The notes under the pieces are model-generated. The model saw only the letters and a program-made list of their open reading frames with translations, had not been told where the DNA came from and made no database searches. A stretch of 64,000 bases of DNA from Aldehydirespirator sp965116965 (lineage in GTDB: Bacteria; Actinomycetota; Acidimicrobiia; Acidimicrobiales; Aldehydirespiratoraceae): NCBI GenBank assembly GCA_965116965.1, contig OZ220743.1, positions 2,666,001 to 2,730,000 on the forward strand. Direction: 5' to 3'. Both the position numbers and the translations under genes were made by a program. Positions 17,125-25,915 of this stretch are shown in pieces (position 1 is the stretch's first letter; each line of letters starts with the position of its first letter).

Positions 17125-17268
17125 GGTGCTCCGCTTGTGGTACCGGTAGGGCAGACCGACATACTGCTCCGCAGACGCCCGCCGGGCGCCGTTGAAGAGG
17201 ATGCCAGAGTTCGGCGGGATGGTGGGAATCGTCCCCACCGGGCCCAGCAGCACAGGAAGGGGTGCGAG

Positions 17269-18325
17269 ATGGTGAGGGTGGCGGTGGCCGGTGCGGGCGC
17301 CTTCGGGAACAAGCACTTGGACGGGCTGGCGTCGATCCCTGGAGCCGACGTGGTCGCCGTCGTCAACCCCGTCGAGGCTGCAGCCCGCAAGGCCGCGGAG
17401 TCCCGCGGCATAGAGCGGGTCGAGACCAGCCTCGACGCAGTGCTGGCCGACGACGCAGTCGAGGCGATGATTCTGGCCACCCCCACGCCCTTGCACGCAG
17501 AGCAGGCCATCGCCTGCCTGGAGGCCGGCAAGCACGTCGAGGTCGAGATCCCGCTGTGCGACAACCTGGCCGACGGGCGTGCCGTCGTCGAGGCCCAGCA
17601 ACGCTCGGGCAAGGTGGCCGCCTGCGGGCACACCCGCCGGTTCAACCCGAGCCACCAGTGGGTGCACAACCGCATCCAGGCCGGCGAGTTCTCGATCCAG
17701 CACATGGAGGTGCACACACTGTTCTTCCGCCGCACCAACACCAACGCTCTGAGCGAGCCCCGCAGCTGGACCGACCACCTGCTGTGGCACCACGCCGCCC
17801 ACACCGTCGACCTGTTCCGGTACCAGACCGGCAGCCCCGTCATCGCGGCGCAGGCCATGCAGGGGCCGATCCACCCCGAGTTGGGCGTCGCCATGGACAT
17901 GTCGATCCAGCTTCCGGTACCAGACCGGCAGCCCCGTCATCGCGGCGCAGGCCATGCAGGGGCCGATCCACCCCGAGTTGGGCGTCGCCATGGACATGTC
18001 GATCCAGCTGCGCACCGAGGCCGGCCAGCTGTGCACGCTGGCGCTGTCGTTCAACAACGACGGGCCCTTCGGCACGTTCTGCCGCTACATCGGCGACACC
18101 GGGACCTACATCGCCTGGTACGACGATCTCGTGACCGGCAACGACGAACCCATCGATGTCTCCGGCGTGGACGTGTCGATGAACGGCATCGAGCTCCAGG
18201 ACCGCGACTTCATCGTGGCCATCGTCGAGAAACGGGAACCGGTCGCCAGCGTGGCCTCGGTGCTGCCCTGTTACGAGGTGCTCAACCAGATCGAACAGAG
18301 CCTCGCCGGCGGCACCACCGCCTGA
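17269..18325 (+). pseudogene. ligC: 4-carboxy-2-hydroxymuconate-6-semialdehyde dehydrogenase (LigC-like), frameshifted
   Basis: LigC-type enzymes oxidise the product of LigAB with NADP in the protocatechuate 4,5-cleavage pathway. The Gfo/Idh/MocA fold is clear: VAVAGAGAFGNKHLD, AEQAIACLEAGKHVEVEIPL, HTRRFNPSHQWVHN, SWTDHLLWHHAAHTVDLF. A 97-bp sequence at 17815-17911 is repeated perfectly at 17912-18008 and shifts the frame. Removing one copy gives an uninterrupted 319-residue protein, the normal family length, ending in the LigC-like block PIDVSGVDVSMNGIELQDRD. A strong ribosome site (AGGAAGGGG) precedes ATG 17269. The gene is divergent from the broken ligA/ligB, so both visible pathway steps are damaged. 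Confidence 0.85.
17815..18008 (+). repeat. Perfect 97-bp tandem duplication inside ligC
   Basis: Bases 17815-17911 and 17912-18008 are identical. The unit is not a multiple of three and causes the frameshift in ligC. Identity of the copies implies a very recent event or an assembly artefact. Confidence 0.92.
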
Positions 18326-18553
18326 CACGGCGACGGAGCCGCCACGACGGATGATCGGTCCAGGCCTAGCCCCTGCCGGGCTGCTGGGCGCCTTGGCCCG
18401 GATGCATCAAGACGATTATCGGTGGATCGCCCTCACCGCGACACTGGACCCGCCGATGCTGGCGACACCGGGCCCGAGTATGTCGTATATCTGCATTAGT
18501 ATCTGCATTAGCCTCATGATGGTGAGAAAGACGTCACAGGAGTGGGAGTGCCG

Positions 18554-18664
18554 ATGGGCTCGCCGAGTTCGCCGGCAGATCGAAGCCCGGCAATGCGCGC
18601 TGACATGAGACACTCATCCTCTTGCTGGGGCCGGCTCGCTGCTGCTGTGGCGATCCCTCTTTGA
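18554..18664 (+). other. Possible 36-codon upstream ORF before the LLM gene
   Basis: This is the only coding candidate in the 340-bp gap 18326-18665. It has a ribosome site (AGGAG at 18538-18542) and starts at ATG 18554. Its TGA ends one base before the ATG of the next gene, which itself lacks a ribosome site. That layout fits translational coupling or a leader peptide. The peptide (MGSPSSPADRSPAMRADMRH...) matches nothing I know. Two copies of ATCTGCATTAGT/C lie in tandem at 18489-18512, upstream of it. Confidence 0.3.
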
Positions 18665-18665
18665 T

Positions 18666-19727
18666 ATGCGATTTGCTGCTTTCACTCACTTGTCTGAGAA
18701 GGAGTCGACGACGCATCAGCAGCGCTTCGAGGAATTCGCGGCCGAGGTGCGTCTTGCCGACGGATTGGGTTACGACTATTTCTTCGCGACCGAGCATCAT
18801 TTCACTAGAGGCTTCTCGCTGGCACCGTCGCAGCCGGTGACGCTGACGATGGTGGCTCAGAACTCCAAGCGAATGCGCTTCGGACCGATGGTGCTGCAGC
18901 TGCCTATCAGCCAGCCGCTGCGGGTGGTGGAAGAGATGATCATGCTCGATCATCTCTCGGGCGGACGGCTCGACATCGGTCTCGGGCAGGGCGTCTCACC
19001 CCACGAGCACATCACCTACGGGATCGACACTGACAGCTCGCTCGCCCGCTTCCAAGAGGGCCTTGAAATCGTGCTTCGAGCACTCACCGCAGAGAGCCCC
19101 TTCTCGTACTCGGGCCAGTTCTGGCAGTACGCCGACGTGGACTTGCCGTGGCGACCGCTGCAGCGCCCCCACCCACCCATCTGGGTGCCGACCAGCTCTT
19201 CTGAGAGGGGCTACGAGTACGGTCTGAGGGGATTCGGCGTCGGCGGCTTCGGGATATTGGGCATGGACCGCTGCGAGCGGGTCTTCCGTGAGTACCGCCG
19301 CGGCTGCCACGAGGCAGGCAGGCCACAGGAGCAGCGCTCAATGGCGTACCTGGCCTCCACACTGGTGGCCGACACCGACGCCGAAGCCACCGCCTTGATG
19401 TACGAGCACCTCCGGCATCAGTTGGCGCTCTTCGAGGAGGAACGAAGGCGGGCGCTCGAGATGGGCGGACCCTCCGTGGAGCGGGTCAACCTCGCCGCCC
19501 TGAGGCGCCTCGATGCCATGCGGGCTGACATGGACGGATTCGCTGACGAATTGCGCTTCGTGCACGGCAGTCCTGAGACCGTCGCGGCCAAGATCGCCCA
19601 TCTGAGGGGCCGTCTCGGAGCGAACGTGTTCATCGGCGAGTTCTCGTTCGGAGAGTTGACCTGGGAGCAGGTGAGCCGTTCCCACGAGCTGTTCATGACG
19701 AAGGTGGCGCCGCGCTTCGCCTCCTGA
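18666..19727 (+). CDS. LLM-class (luciferase-like) flavin-dependent oxidoreductase
   Basis: The 353-residue protein has the bacterial luciferase-like TIM-barrel pattern: an N-terminal strand MRFAAFTHLSE, ATEHHFTRGFSLAPSQPVTL, the conserved RVVEEMIMLDHLSGGRLDIG block, and the late substrate/flavin region HGSPETVAAKIAHL. Such enzymes use reduced FMN or F420 for oxidation or monooxygenation of small organic substrates. The substrate cannot be read from the sequence. EHH and the extended N-terminus are closer to the FMN alkanal-monooxygenase-like subgroup than to F420 reductases. There is no ribosome site, and translation may be coupled to the small ORF ending one base upstream. It converges with the permease gene 33 bp downstream. 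Confidence 0.85.
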   Translation: MRFAAFTHLSEKESTTHQQRFEEFAAEVRLADGLGYDYFFATEHHFTRGFSLAPSQPVTLTMVAQNSKRMRFGPMVLQLPISQPLRVVEEMIMLDHLSGGRLDIGLGQGVSPHEHITYGIDTDSSLARFQEGLEIVLRALTAESPFSYSGQFWQYADVDLPWRPLQRPHPPIWVPTSSSERGYEYGLRGFGVGGFGILGMDRCERVFREYRRGCHEAGRPQEQRSMAYLASTLVADTDAEATALMYEHLRHQLALFEEERRRALEMGGPSVERVNLAALRRLDAMRADMDGFADELRFVHGSPETVAAKIAHLRGRLGANVFIGEFSFGELTWEQVSRSHELFMTKVAPRFAS

Positions 19728-19760
19728 GCCGGCGTCGGGGGCCGTCACTACGCCGTCGCC

Positions 19761-21536
19761 TCAGCGAGATCCCCTAACTTGAACGGTCACGACGTCGAGT
19801 CCGTGGTACTTCTGGTGCTGCACCGACGACGCGTAATGGCGCAGCAGGCGCAGCGAGATCTCGCCCGCCTCGCGGCCCCGGGCACCCTCGGCCTCATCAC
19901 TGAGGTAGGCGAGGCGGTCCTCGAGGTTCTCCTCGTCGAACACGGCCAAGAACTCCATCTCCACCAGGTCCTCGTCGGGGTGGACGACGATGATCAGCTG
20001 GGCCTGGCCCTCGCGGCTTCCGTCGTCGGACTCTGCGGCGGCAGTGAAGTCGTCAGGGTCGGTCAAGCTGATCAGCGTCTCCTCGCCGGCCGACCGCAGC
20101 CGCCGGGCCGCTGCATCGTTCCACCCGATCCGGGTGGCGACACTGGAGAGGAATTCGTCGATCTCAGGCAGCGAGGCCAGCGTCAGATCAACCTGGAGAC
20201 GCGCCTGACGCACCGGTCTGGTCGCCTCGACGAACAGGGTCAGAGCCACCGCGATGAGCGCTCCTGTAGCCACGCCGTTGTCCAGCAGCGGGGACCAGGA
20301 GCCTCCGAGCAGGTCACCGAAGAACGTCTGCTGCTCCAAGCCGGCGCCGACGGTGAACGACACCGCCACAACCATCGCGTCCCTGGGGTCGAGCCCGTCC
20401 CTGACCAGAGTCCGAATGCCGCTGACGACGAGCATCCCGATAGCGATGAGGACATAGGCGCCCATCACCGGGCTGGGAATCGACAGCAGCACGGCCAAGA
20501 ACTTCGGCGACAGGGCTACCGCCCCGATGAGGGCACCGACGTAGTAGCCGACCCGGCGTGCCGCCACCGCCGTCATGGTTACGAGGGTGACGCTGGCCGA
20601 GGCGTGGATGGTAGTCGGCGGTGTGCCGGCCAGGCCCGAGAACAGGATGCCGAGGCCGTTGGTGTTGAGAGAACCCTGCACCGAGCGGAAATCAGGCACT
20701 CGCGACCGTCGCCAGGAAGCCTGCTGCACAGCCACGCTGTCCCCCATGTTCTTGATCCCGCCCACCAGGGTGACCACCACGAAGGCCGGAAGCAGCGTCC
20801 AGAAGTCCAGCCCCAGTCCGAGGTCCAACTCAGCGGACCACCCGTCGGGAATCCCGAACCATTCGGCGTCCCTCACGCGATCGACCTCGTAGAGTCCAAG
20901 GACCGCAGCCACGACACAGCCTGCCGCAATCGACGCCAGCGGCGACCAGGGCCTCCACCGCCTCGGGGCGCGCAGGTGGAGCAGCGTCATCATCGTCAGG
21001 GTCACAAGGGCGGCAACCGGGCCCGCAGCCCGCGACGCCCCCTCAGGAACCTCCTCGATCCGTGCGAGCGCGATCGGCAGGACCGACTGAGCTATCAGCA
21101 TCAACACCGTGCCCGTCACCGCGGGCGTGATGATCCGTCGCAGCAGCGGCAGCCACAGCGCCAACATCAGATAGAACAGAGACGACGCCACGATGAGACT
21201 GGCCAGCAAGCCCGGACCACCCGCATCCAACGCCAGCGCCGAAACTGCCACGAAGTTCACCGACGGCCCCACCATCAAGATGTGGCCGCCTCCGAAACGG
21301 CCGACACGACTGGCCTGGAGTGCGGTGAGAACCCCCGCGATAATCAAGGAGGCGAACAGCGCCCACGACAGGTAGCTGTCGCCTTGCCCGCCCGCCCGCA
21401 CCGTCACCGCCACTACGACGACGATGGTCGGCAGCAACAGCAGCATGCCCTGAAGGCTGATCCCCAACGAGAGCCGGGCCGAGCACCGATCGTCGGGCTC
21501 ATAGACGATCGGGCTGCTCTCGGTGCCTGCAGTCAT
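19761..21536 (-). CDS. NCS2-type (uracil/xanthine) permease with C-terminal cytosolic domain
   Basis: This 591-residue protein has about a dozen hydrophobic helices in its first 430 residues. It fits the nucleobase/ascorbate transporter (NCS2, SLC23) family: GGHILMVGPSVNFVAVSAL near TM3, GGIKNMGDSVAVQQASW, and the conserved GLAGTPPTTIHASASVTL region where the family usually has the NG.GN signature. Substrates are probably purines or pyrimidines taken up with protons or sodium. The last about 140 residues form a soluble domain (RIGWNDAAARRLRSAGEETL, DLVEMEFLAVFDEENLEDRL) resembling the histidine-kinase-like ATPase fold of anti-sigma factors. Ordinary members end at about 430-460 residues, so this tail is extra. 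ATG 21536 is the only good start. Confidence 0.75.
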   Translation of the reverse strand: MTAGTESSPIVYEPDDRCSARLSLGISLQGMLLLLPTIVVVVAVTVRAGGQGDSYLSWALFASLIIAGVLTALQASRVGRFGGGHILMVGPSVNFVAVSALALDAGGPGLLASLIVASSLFYLMLALWLPLLRRIITPAVTGTVLMLIAQSVLPIALARIEEVPEGASRAAGPVAALVTLTMMTLLHLRAPRRWRPWSPLASIAAGCVVAAVLGLYEVDRVRDAEWFGIPDGWSAELDLGLGLDFWTLLPAFVVVTLVGGIKNMGDSVAVQQASWRRSRVPDFRSVQGSLNTNGLGILFSGLAGTPPTTIHASASVTLVTMTAVAARRVGYYVGALIGAVALSPKFLAVLLSIPSPVMGAYVLIAIGMLVVSGIRTLVRDGLDPRDAMVVAVSFTVGAGLEQQTFFGDLLGGSWSPLLDNGVATGALIAVALTLFVEATRPVRQARLQVDLTLASLPEIDEFLSSVATRIGWNDAAARRLRSAGEETLISLTDPDDFTAAAESDDGSREGQAQLIIVVHPDEDLVEMEFLAVFDEENLEDRLAYLSDEAEGARGREAGEISLRLLRHYASSVQHQKYHGLDVVTVQVRGSR

Positions 21537-21748
21537 GATTCAGGAGTCGCTGTCGCGGCTAGGCCTTCAAGACCAACGAAGTTGCTTTGGCAACCTCGCG
21601 CACCTGTGCAGAACCAAGGCTTCGTTATCTTGCACAGGCTACCGGCATGACAGGGATAACCTTGACGACCGGCTGAATGGCGAGTTGGAGGAGTGGACGA
21701 TGGCGGTTGCGCTGGATTCCGAGCCGTTCTTGTCCCTCGACTGAGACG

Positions 21749-23002
21749 ATGAGGCTGGGCGACATCGCCAACCCGGCCTTCGCGGACCGGCCGCGCCCGC
21801 TGGCCGGAATCAGAGTGCTCGCCGCCGAACAGATGGCAGCGCTGCCCTTCGCCACCCAACTGATGGCCCGTCTCGGCGCGGACGTAGTGAAGGTCGAGCG
21901 GCCCGGCACAGGCGAGGCAGCCCGGCACTCGCAGCCGGCCATCGCCGACCCCGAAGGGCGGCCCGTGGGCGCGACTTTCCTGCGCTACAACCTCAACAAG
22001 CGCAGCGTGACCATCGACCTGAGCGACCCGCGCGGAGCTGAGCTCTTCCTGCGGCTGGCGCCGCGCTTCGACGTGGTGTGCCAGAACTTCAGAGCCGGTG
22101 CAGCCGACAGTCTGGGGATCGGCTACGAGGCCGTCCGGGCGGCCCATCCCGGCGTGGTGTACCTGTCGGTGTCGGGCTTCGGAAACGGCCCGGAGTCTCC
22201 CTACCGCGACATGGCTGCCTACTCCTCGAGCGTCGAGGCCATGTCCGGGGTCTACGAGTACAAGCGGAGGCCGGACAGCCCGCCCACGGCCAACCCGGTG
22301 GGCCCCCTCGGCGACCTCTCGGCCGGTCTCTTCGGCACGGTTGGCGTGCTCGCCGCGCTGCGCCAGCGGGATCAGCCCGGACCGGACTTCGGACTGGGCC
22401 AGCATGTTGACATGGCGATGCTGGACGCCACGATCGCCATGACTGACATGGTCACCACCTTCTATTCGATGGGGATTCCCGATGATGCCTCCCATGAACT
22501 CGGCATCGTGGAGACGTTCACCGCCGGGCAGGGTCACTTCGTGCTCCTGGTGATTCGTGACCACCAGTTCGAGCGTCTCGCCGAGATCACCGGCAACCTT
22601 GGGTGGCTCGACGACAGCCGTCTGGCCACCCGCCGGGGCTGGGTGGTGCACCTGGACGGCGTCTTGCGGCCCGAGATCGAGAGATGGGCCGCGGACAAGA
22701 CCAGCCGCGAGGCGGCGGCCGTGCTCAGTGCGGCCGGCCTGGCCGCCGCGCCGTCGCTGACCAGTGCCGAGGTGTGCGCCGACCCCCATGTGGCGGCGCG
22801 GGACATGATCGTGAAGATGACCCCGCCCAGTGGCGGCAACCCGGTCTTCATTCCGGGCAACCCCATCAAGATGAGCCACACCGCGCAGGGTCCCGAGACC
22901 CGGGTGCCCTGGCTGGGCGAGCACACCGACGAGGTTCTCAACGCGGAACTAGGCCTGAGTCCCGGCGAGTTGGCTCAACTCCGGGCCGACGGCCTGATCT
23001 GA
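21749..23002 (+). CDS. CaiB/BaiF family (class III) CoA-transferase
   Basis: The 417-residue protein transfers coenzyme A between carboxylic acids through an enzyme-bound aspartyl-CoA. Family blocks are present in order: PLAGIRVLAAEQMAALPFAT, LGADVVKVERPGTGEAAR, LNKRSVTIDLSDPRGAELF, DVVCQNFRAGAADSLGIGY, YLSVSGFGNGPESPYRDMAA and LGQHVDMAMLDATIAM. The C-terminal domain ends VPWLGEHTDEVL. The substrate acid is unknown. ATG 21749 was chosen because the family starts just before the PLAGIRVL block; the frame is open further upstream. It lies divergent from the permease (213 bp) and converges with a nitroreductase whose 3' end overlaps it as sequenced. Confidence 0.88.
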   Translation: MRLGDIANPAFADRPRPLAGIRVLAAEQMAALPFATQLMARLGADVVKVERPGTGEAARHSQPAIADPEGRPVGATFLRYNLNKRSVTIDLSDPRGAELFLRLAPRFDVVCQNFRAGAADSLGIGYEAVRAAHPGVVYLSVSGFGNGPESPYRDMAAYSSSVEAMSGVYEYKRRPDSPPTANPVGPLGDLSAGLFGTVGVLAALRQRDQPGPDFGLGQHVDMAMLDATIAMTDMVTTFYSMGIPDDASHELGIVETFTAGQGHFVLLVIRDHQFERLAEITGNLGWLDDSRLATRRGWVVHLDGVLRPEIERWAADKTSREAAAVLSAAGLAAAPSLTSAEVCADPHVAARDMIVKMTPPSGGNPVFIPGNPIKMSHTAQGPETRVPWLGEHTDEVLNAELGLSPGELAQLRADGLI

Positions 23003-23712
23003 TTCGCTACCGGCGCTGCGGGGGCGCATCCGGGGATCAGGCTGGCGAGATGCCCCCCCCCCCCCCATCCGTCCCAGTGCATGACTTCCGCGAGCGGTTT
23101 GCGGATTGCTGGCCGGAAGTCGGTGCCGATGGCGTGAGCGACGGGGATAAGGGCTACCTGGACGTACCGGTCAGGAGGTAGGCCGAGGATCTCCGCGGCC
23201 TGCTCCTCGTATGTCAGATGCAGCGTAGTCCAGCACGTGCCCAGTCCTCGCTCGCGTGCAGCGAGCATGAAGCTCCAGGCGGCCTGGATGATCGATCCGA
23301 GCGTGATGGCCGCGCCGGTCCAGGTCGGTTGGTCGGAGGGGCGTGCCTGCACGCACGGGATAACGAGCGTGGACACCCGATCGAGGTTGTGGGCCAGGTA
23401 TTGAGCGGACGCCGCGACCCGGTCGTGCGACGCCTGCCCCTCAGCGTCGTCACCCGCGTAGGTGTTGCCGACGAACCGAGGCGACTCGCGGTAGGCATCC
23501 CAAGCGGCCCCATACAGCTGGGCCAGGGCCGCCTTCTTGCCCGGGTCGGTGACCACCACCCACCGCCAGCTCTGGGCCTTGGGAGTTGGAGCTTGCAGTG
23601 CCAGTTCCAGGCATTCGATGATCAGCCCGGGGTCGACCGGCCGATCCAAGTCGAGGCGCTTGCGGACGGCGCGCGTCGTGGCGAGCGCCTCGTCGACGGA
23701 CAGTCCCAGCAT
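22975..23712 (-). CDS. Nitroreductase-family flavoprotein with a G14 tract near its end
   Basis: The 245-residue frame is an FMN nitroreductase: TTRAVRKRLDLDRPVDPGLI at the FMN phosphate site, ALQAPTPKAQSWRWVVV, the mid-protein GSIIQAAWSFMLAARERGLG and the tail PVAHAIGTDFRPAIRKPLAEV. These enzymes reduce nitro, quinone or enone groups using NAD(P)H. The normal family ending (around KPL..V.HWDGW) is reached just before a run of 14 G (plus-strand C at 23053-23066). With 14 G the protein gains about 25 unrelated residues and overlaps the CoA-transferase by 28 bp. With 13 G it would stop at 23037 after 224 residues, without overlap. The tract is either a slippage site or a sequencing error. The start is ATG 23712. 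Confidence 0.85.
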   Translation of the reverse strand: MLGLSVDEALATTRAVRKRLDLDRPVDPGLIIECLELALQAPTPKAQSWRWVVVTDPGKKAALAQLYGAAWDAYRESPRFVGNTYAGDDAEGQASHDRVAASAQYLAHNLDRVSTLVIPCVQARPSDQPTWTGAAITLGSIIQAAWSFMLAARERGLGTCWTTLHLTYEEQAAEILGLPPDRYVQVALIPVAHAIGTDFRPAIRKPLAEVMHWDGWGGGGHLASLIPGCAPAAPVANQIRPSARS

Positions 23713-23849
23713 GGTTCACCCTTCTTGTAGCTGCCACCCGGAGACTCCGACGCTACGAGGCGCTCACCGCGATGGCATGCGAGCTTCGGACCAAGGTGTT
23801 CGACGGGTCCATAGAATCCGTCGACGGCCTCGCGGCCAGGAGGCGCCGA

Positions 23850-24923
23850 ATGCAACTCTGGATGACGACATCCGCGTGGGCTCGTCCTGCGGCTGCCACT
23901 GCCGCCAAGGCCGAGCAGGATGGCTGGGACGGTCTCGGCGTCGGCGACTCCCAGAACCGCGCCGGCGATGTCTGGGTGGCGATGACAATGGCTGCACGGG
24001 AGACGACGACGCTGCGCCTAGCGACCGCCGTGACGAACCCCGTGACGCGCCACCCAGCCGTTACCGCCGCCGCGGCGCAGGGCCTCGCCAACCTGTTCGG
24101 GGAGCGAATCGCGGTCGGTGTCGGCCGGGGCGACTCGGCGCTGGCCCATCTCGGCAAGGCTCCTGTGAGCGTGCCCGCGCTCGAGCGCTACGTCACTGCA
24201 GTGCGGCGTTACCTGCGCGGCAGCGAAATACCCTTCGATGAGCTCGGCTTCCAGGAGGCGAGCCTCGACGATGTCGACAAGCTCGGCCTTGCATCCAACG
24301 TAGGTGGGAGCACCCTTACTTGGCGCCAAGACTCCGACCCGACCGTGACCGTCGAGGTCGCCGCTTCCGGCCAGCGGGTGATCGCGGCCGCGGCCCGGTC
24401 CGCAGATCGGGTGATCTTTGCGCTGGGCGCCGATCCCGAGCGCCTCCAGTGGGGAATCGACACGGCCCGCCGCGCCCGCCGAGAGGCCGGCCTCGATCCT
24501 GATGAGATCGAGTTCGCCGCCTATATCAACGTGGTCAGCCATCCCGACCTGGACACAGCGCGATCGCTCATAGCCGGCGTCATGAGCGGTTTCGCCCGTT
24601 TCTCGATCATGCATGGCACAGTCAACGGTCCAGCGTCGGCGGCCGACCGGGCCGTGCTGGAGGGCATCAAGTCGGCCTACGACATGCGCCAGCACGGGCG
24701 CTCGGCGGGCGGTCAGGCCGCTGCGCTCACACCGGACTTCATCGATCGGTTCGGTGTCGTCGGGGATCCTGACGCGTGCTGCTCCCGCCTCGAGGAGATC
24801 GCCGCCCTCGGCATCAAGAAAGCCGCGATCATCGGACCGACCATCGGCGCGGATCCTGAAGCACGGGCAGCCGCGATGGACTTGTTCGTGACCGAGATAA
24901 TCCCTGCCCTTCGAGCTGGCTAG
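23850..24923 (+). CDS. LLM-class oxidoreductase, probably F420-dependent
   Basis: This 357-residue luciferase-like protein starts at ATG 23850, six bases after a perfect AGGAGG; open frame upstream of that is not translated. It shows AEQDGWDGLGVGDSQNRAGD, AARETTTLRLATAVTNPVTR, RIAVGVGRGDSALAHLGKAP and a central insert. The sequence VTNPVTRHPAVTA and the GRGDSA loop are typical of the F420-dependent 5,10-methylenetetrahydromethanopterin-reductase-like subgroup common in actinobacteria. The substrate is unknown. It lies in a run of small-molecule oxidation genes (nitroreductase, TauD pair, SMP-30) and is followed after 49 bp by the first TauD gene. Confidence 0.85.
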   Translation: MQLWMTTSAWARPAAATAAKAEQDGWDGLGVGDSQNRAGDVWVAMTMAARETTTLRLATAVTNPVTRHPAVTAAAAQGLANLFGERIAVGVGRGDSALAHLGKAPVSVPALERYVTAVRRYLRGSEIPFDELGFQEASLDDVDKLGLASNVGGSTLTWRQDSDPTVTVEVAASGQRVIAAAARSADRVIFALGADPERLQWGIDTARRARREAGLDPDEIEFAAYINVVSHPDLDTARSLIAGVMSGFARFSIMHGTVNGPASAADRAVLEGIKSAYDMRQHGRSAGGQAAALTPDFIDRFGVVGDPDACCSRLEEIAALGIKKAAIIGPTIGADPEARAAAMDLFVTEIIPALRAG

Positions 24924-24972
24924 ACCGTCGGACGGCACGGCCCCTGCAGCGCCCGTCCGTTATGCTGAGCCC

Positions 24973-25827
24973 GTGCCGGTTCGCGTACGCTCGTCAACTG
25001 CGGCCATCGGCGCCACCGTCGACGGTGTCGACCTCGCCGAGCCGATAACCGCCTCCAGCAGCCGGCAGCTCCGTGATGCGCTCGACGTCCACGGCGTCTT
25101 GGTGTTCCCCGATCAACATTCCGTCGACGACGAAGCCCAGGTGCGCTTGGCCGAGGTGTGGGGATCGGTGCAGCCCAGCCCCTGGGAGGCGTACAACGGC
25201 GGCGACCAGAGAATCAGCCGCGTCTACGCCGACGCCGACGATCCACCCCCGACCGGGCGAGACTGCGAGTTTCACGTCGACAGGTCCTTCACTGAGGAAG
25301 TCGCCGACGTCGCCGTGATGCGGCCGGTTGTCATCCCGCCGTCTGGAGGCGCAACCACCTGGGCCGACGCCCGAGCTGCGCTGAGGAGTCTGGATCCGGC
25401 GCTGTTGGACGAGATCCGAGGACTCAGCGCACACCACCGCGCCGGTGACAGTTTCGGGCAGAAGATGACACGCACCTATGGCGAGGAGGCTGGCAGCGCT
25501 GTCAACGGGCTGTACGGCGGAGGTTGTGCACACCCCATCGTGACGGTCCATCCGCGCACCGGCGACGAGGTGCTGTTTGTGAGCCCGCGCTTCACCCGGT
25601 TTGTGGTCGGTGTCTCCCGCACCGAGAGCGACGATCTGCTGGCCTGCCTGTACAGCGCATTCGAGCGGCCTGAGCTGCAGTTCAGCCACCAGTGGCGCAT
25701 CGGTGACGTGGTGGTGTGGGACGAACACCGGCTTGTGCATCGGGCGCCCAACGACTACGCGCCCCACACCCGTGAAGTGCGTCGCTGCTCGGGCGGCCGA
25801 CGACGCCCCATACCGGCGGCTGTCTGA
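24973..25827 (+). CDS. TauD/TfdA-family Fe(II)/2-oxoglutarate dioxygenase (copy 1)
   Basis: The 284-residue enzyme couples decarboxylation of 2-oxoglutarate to hydroxylation or cleavage of an organic substrate. Expected motifs are present: IGATVDGVDLAEPITASSSR at the start, DALDVHGVLVFPDQ, the metal ligands His and Asp in CEFHVDRSFTEE, the third His in HRLVHRAPNDY, and GATTWADARAA between them. The 2-oxoglutarate-binding Arg is expected in VRRCSG. The start is GTG 24973; there is no in-frame ATG. A paralogue of identical length follows 88 bp downstream. The C-terminal twelve residues differ from the paralogue. The substrate (sulfonate, carnitine-like or aryl-oxy acid) cannot be decided. Confidence 0.88.
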   Translation: MPVRVRSSTAAIGATVDGVDLAEPITASSSRQLRDALDVHGVLVFPDQHSVDDEAQVRLAEVWGSVQPSPWEAYNGGDQRISRVYADADDPPPTGRDCEFHVDRSFTEEVADVAVMRPVVIPPSGGATTWADARAALRSLDPALLDEIRGLSAHHRAGDSFGQKMTRTYGEEAGSAVNGLYGGGCAHPIVTVHPRTGDEVLFVSPRFTRFVVGVSRTESDDLLACLYSAFERPELQFSHQWRIGDVVVWDEHRLVHRAPNDYAPHTREVRRCSGGRRRPIPAAV

Positions 25828-25915
25828 CTCCACAGCGTCAGGCTGGCCGGCTTCGCCGGCAGTCGCACGGCTCGTCGGCAGCATTGACCCGCGGCGACGG
25901 CAGTACTCTTCGCCC

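Noticed and set aside
16384..18354. Single 656-codon plus-strand frame covering the ligA/ligB region and ligC
   Set aside because: The first 290 codons are antisense to ligA/ligB and the last about 130 lie beyond the 97-bp duplication in the wrong frame. Only the middle is LigC.
23170..23730. Plus-strand open frames opposite the nitroreductase
   Set aside because: These are shadows; the minus strand carries all nitroreductase motifs.
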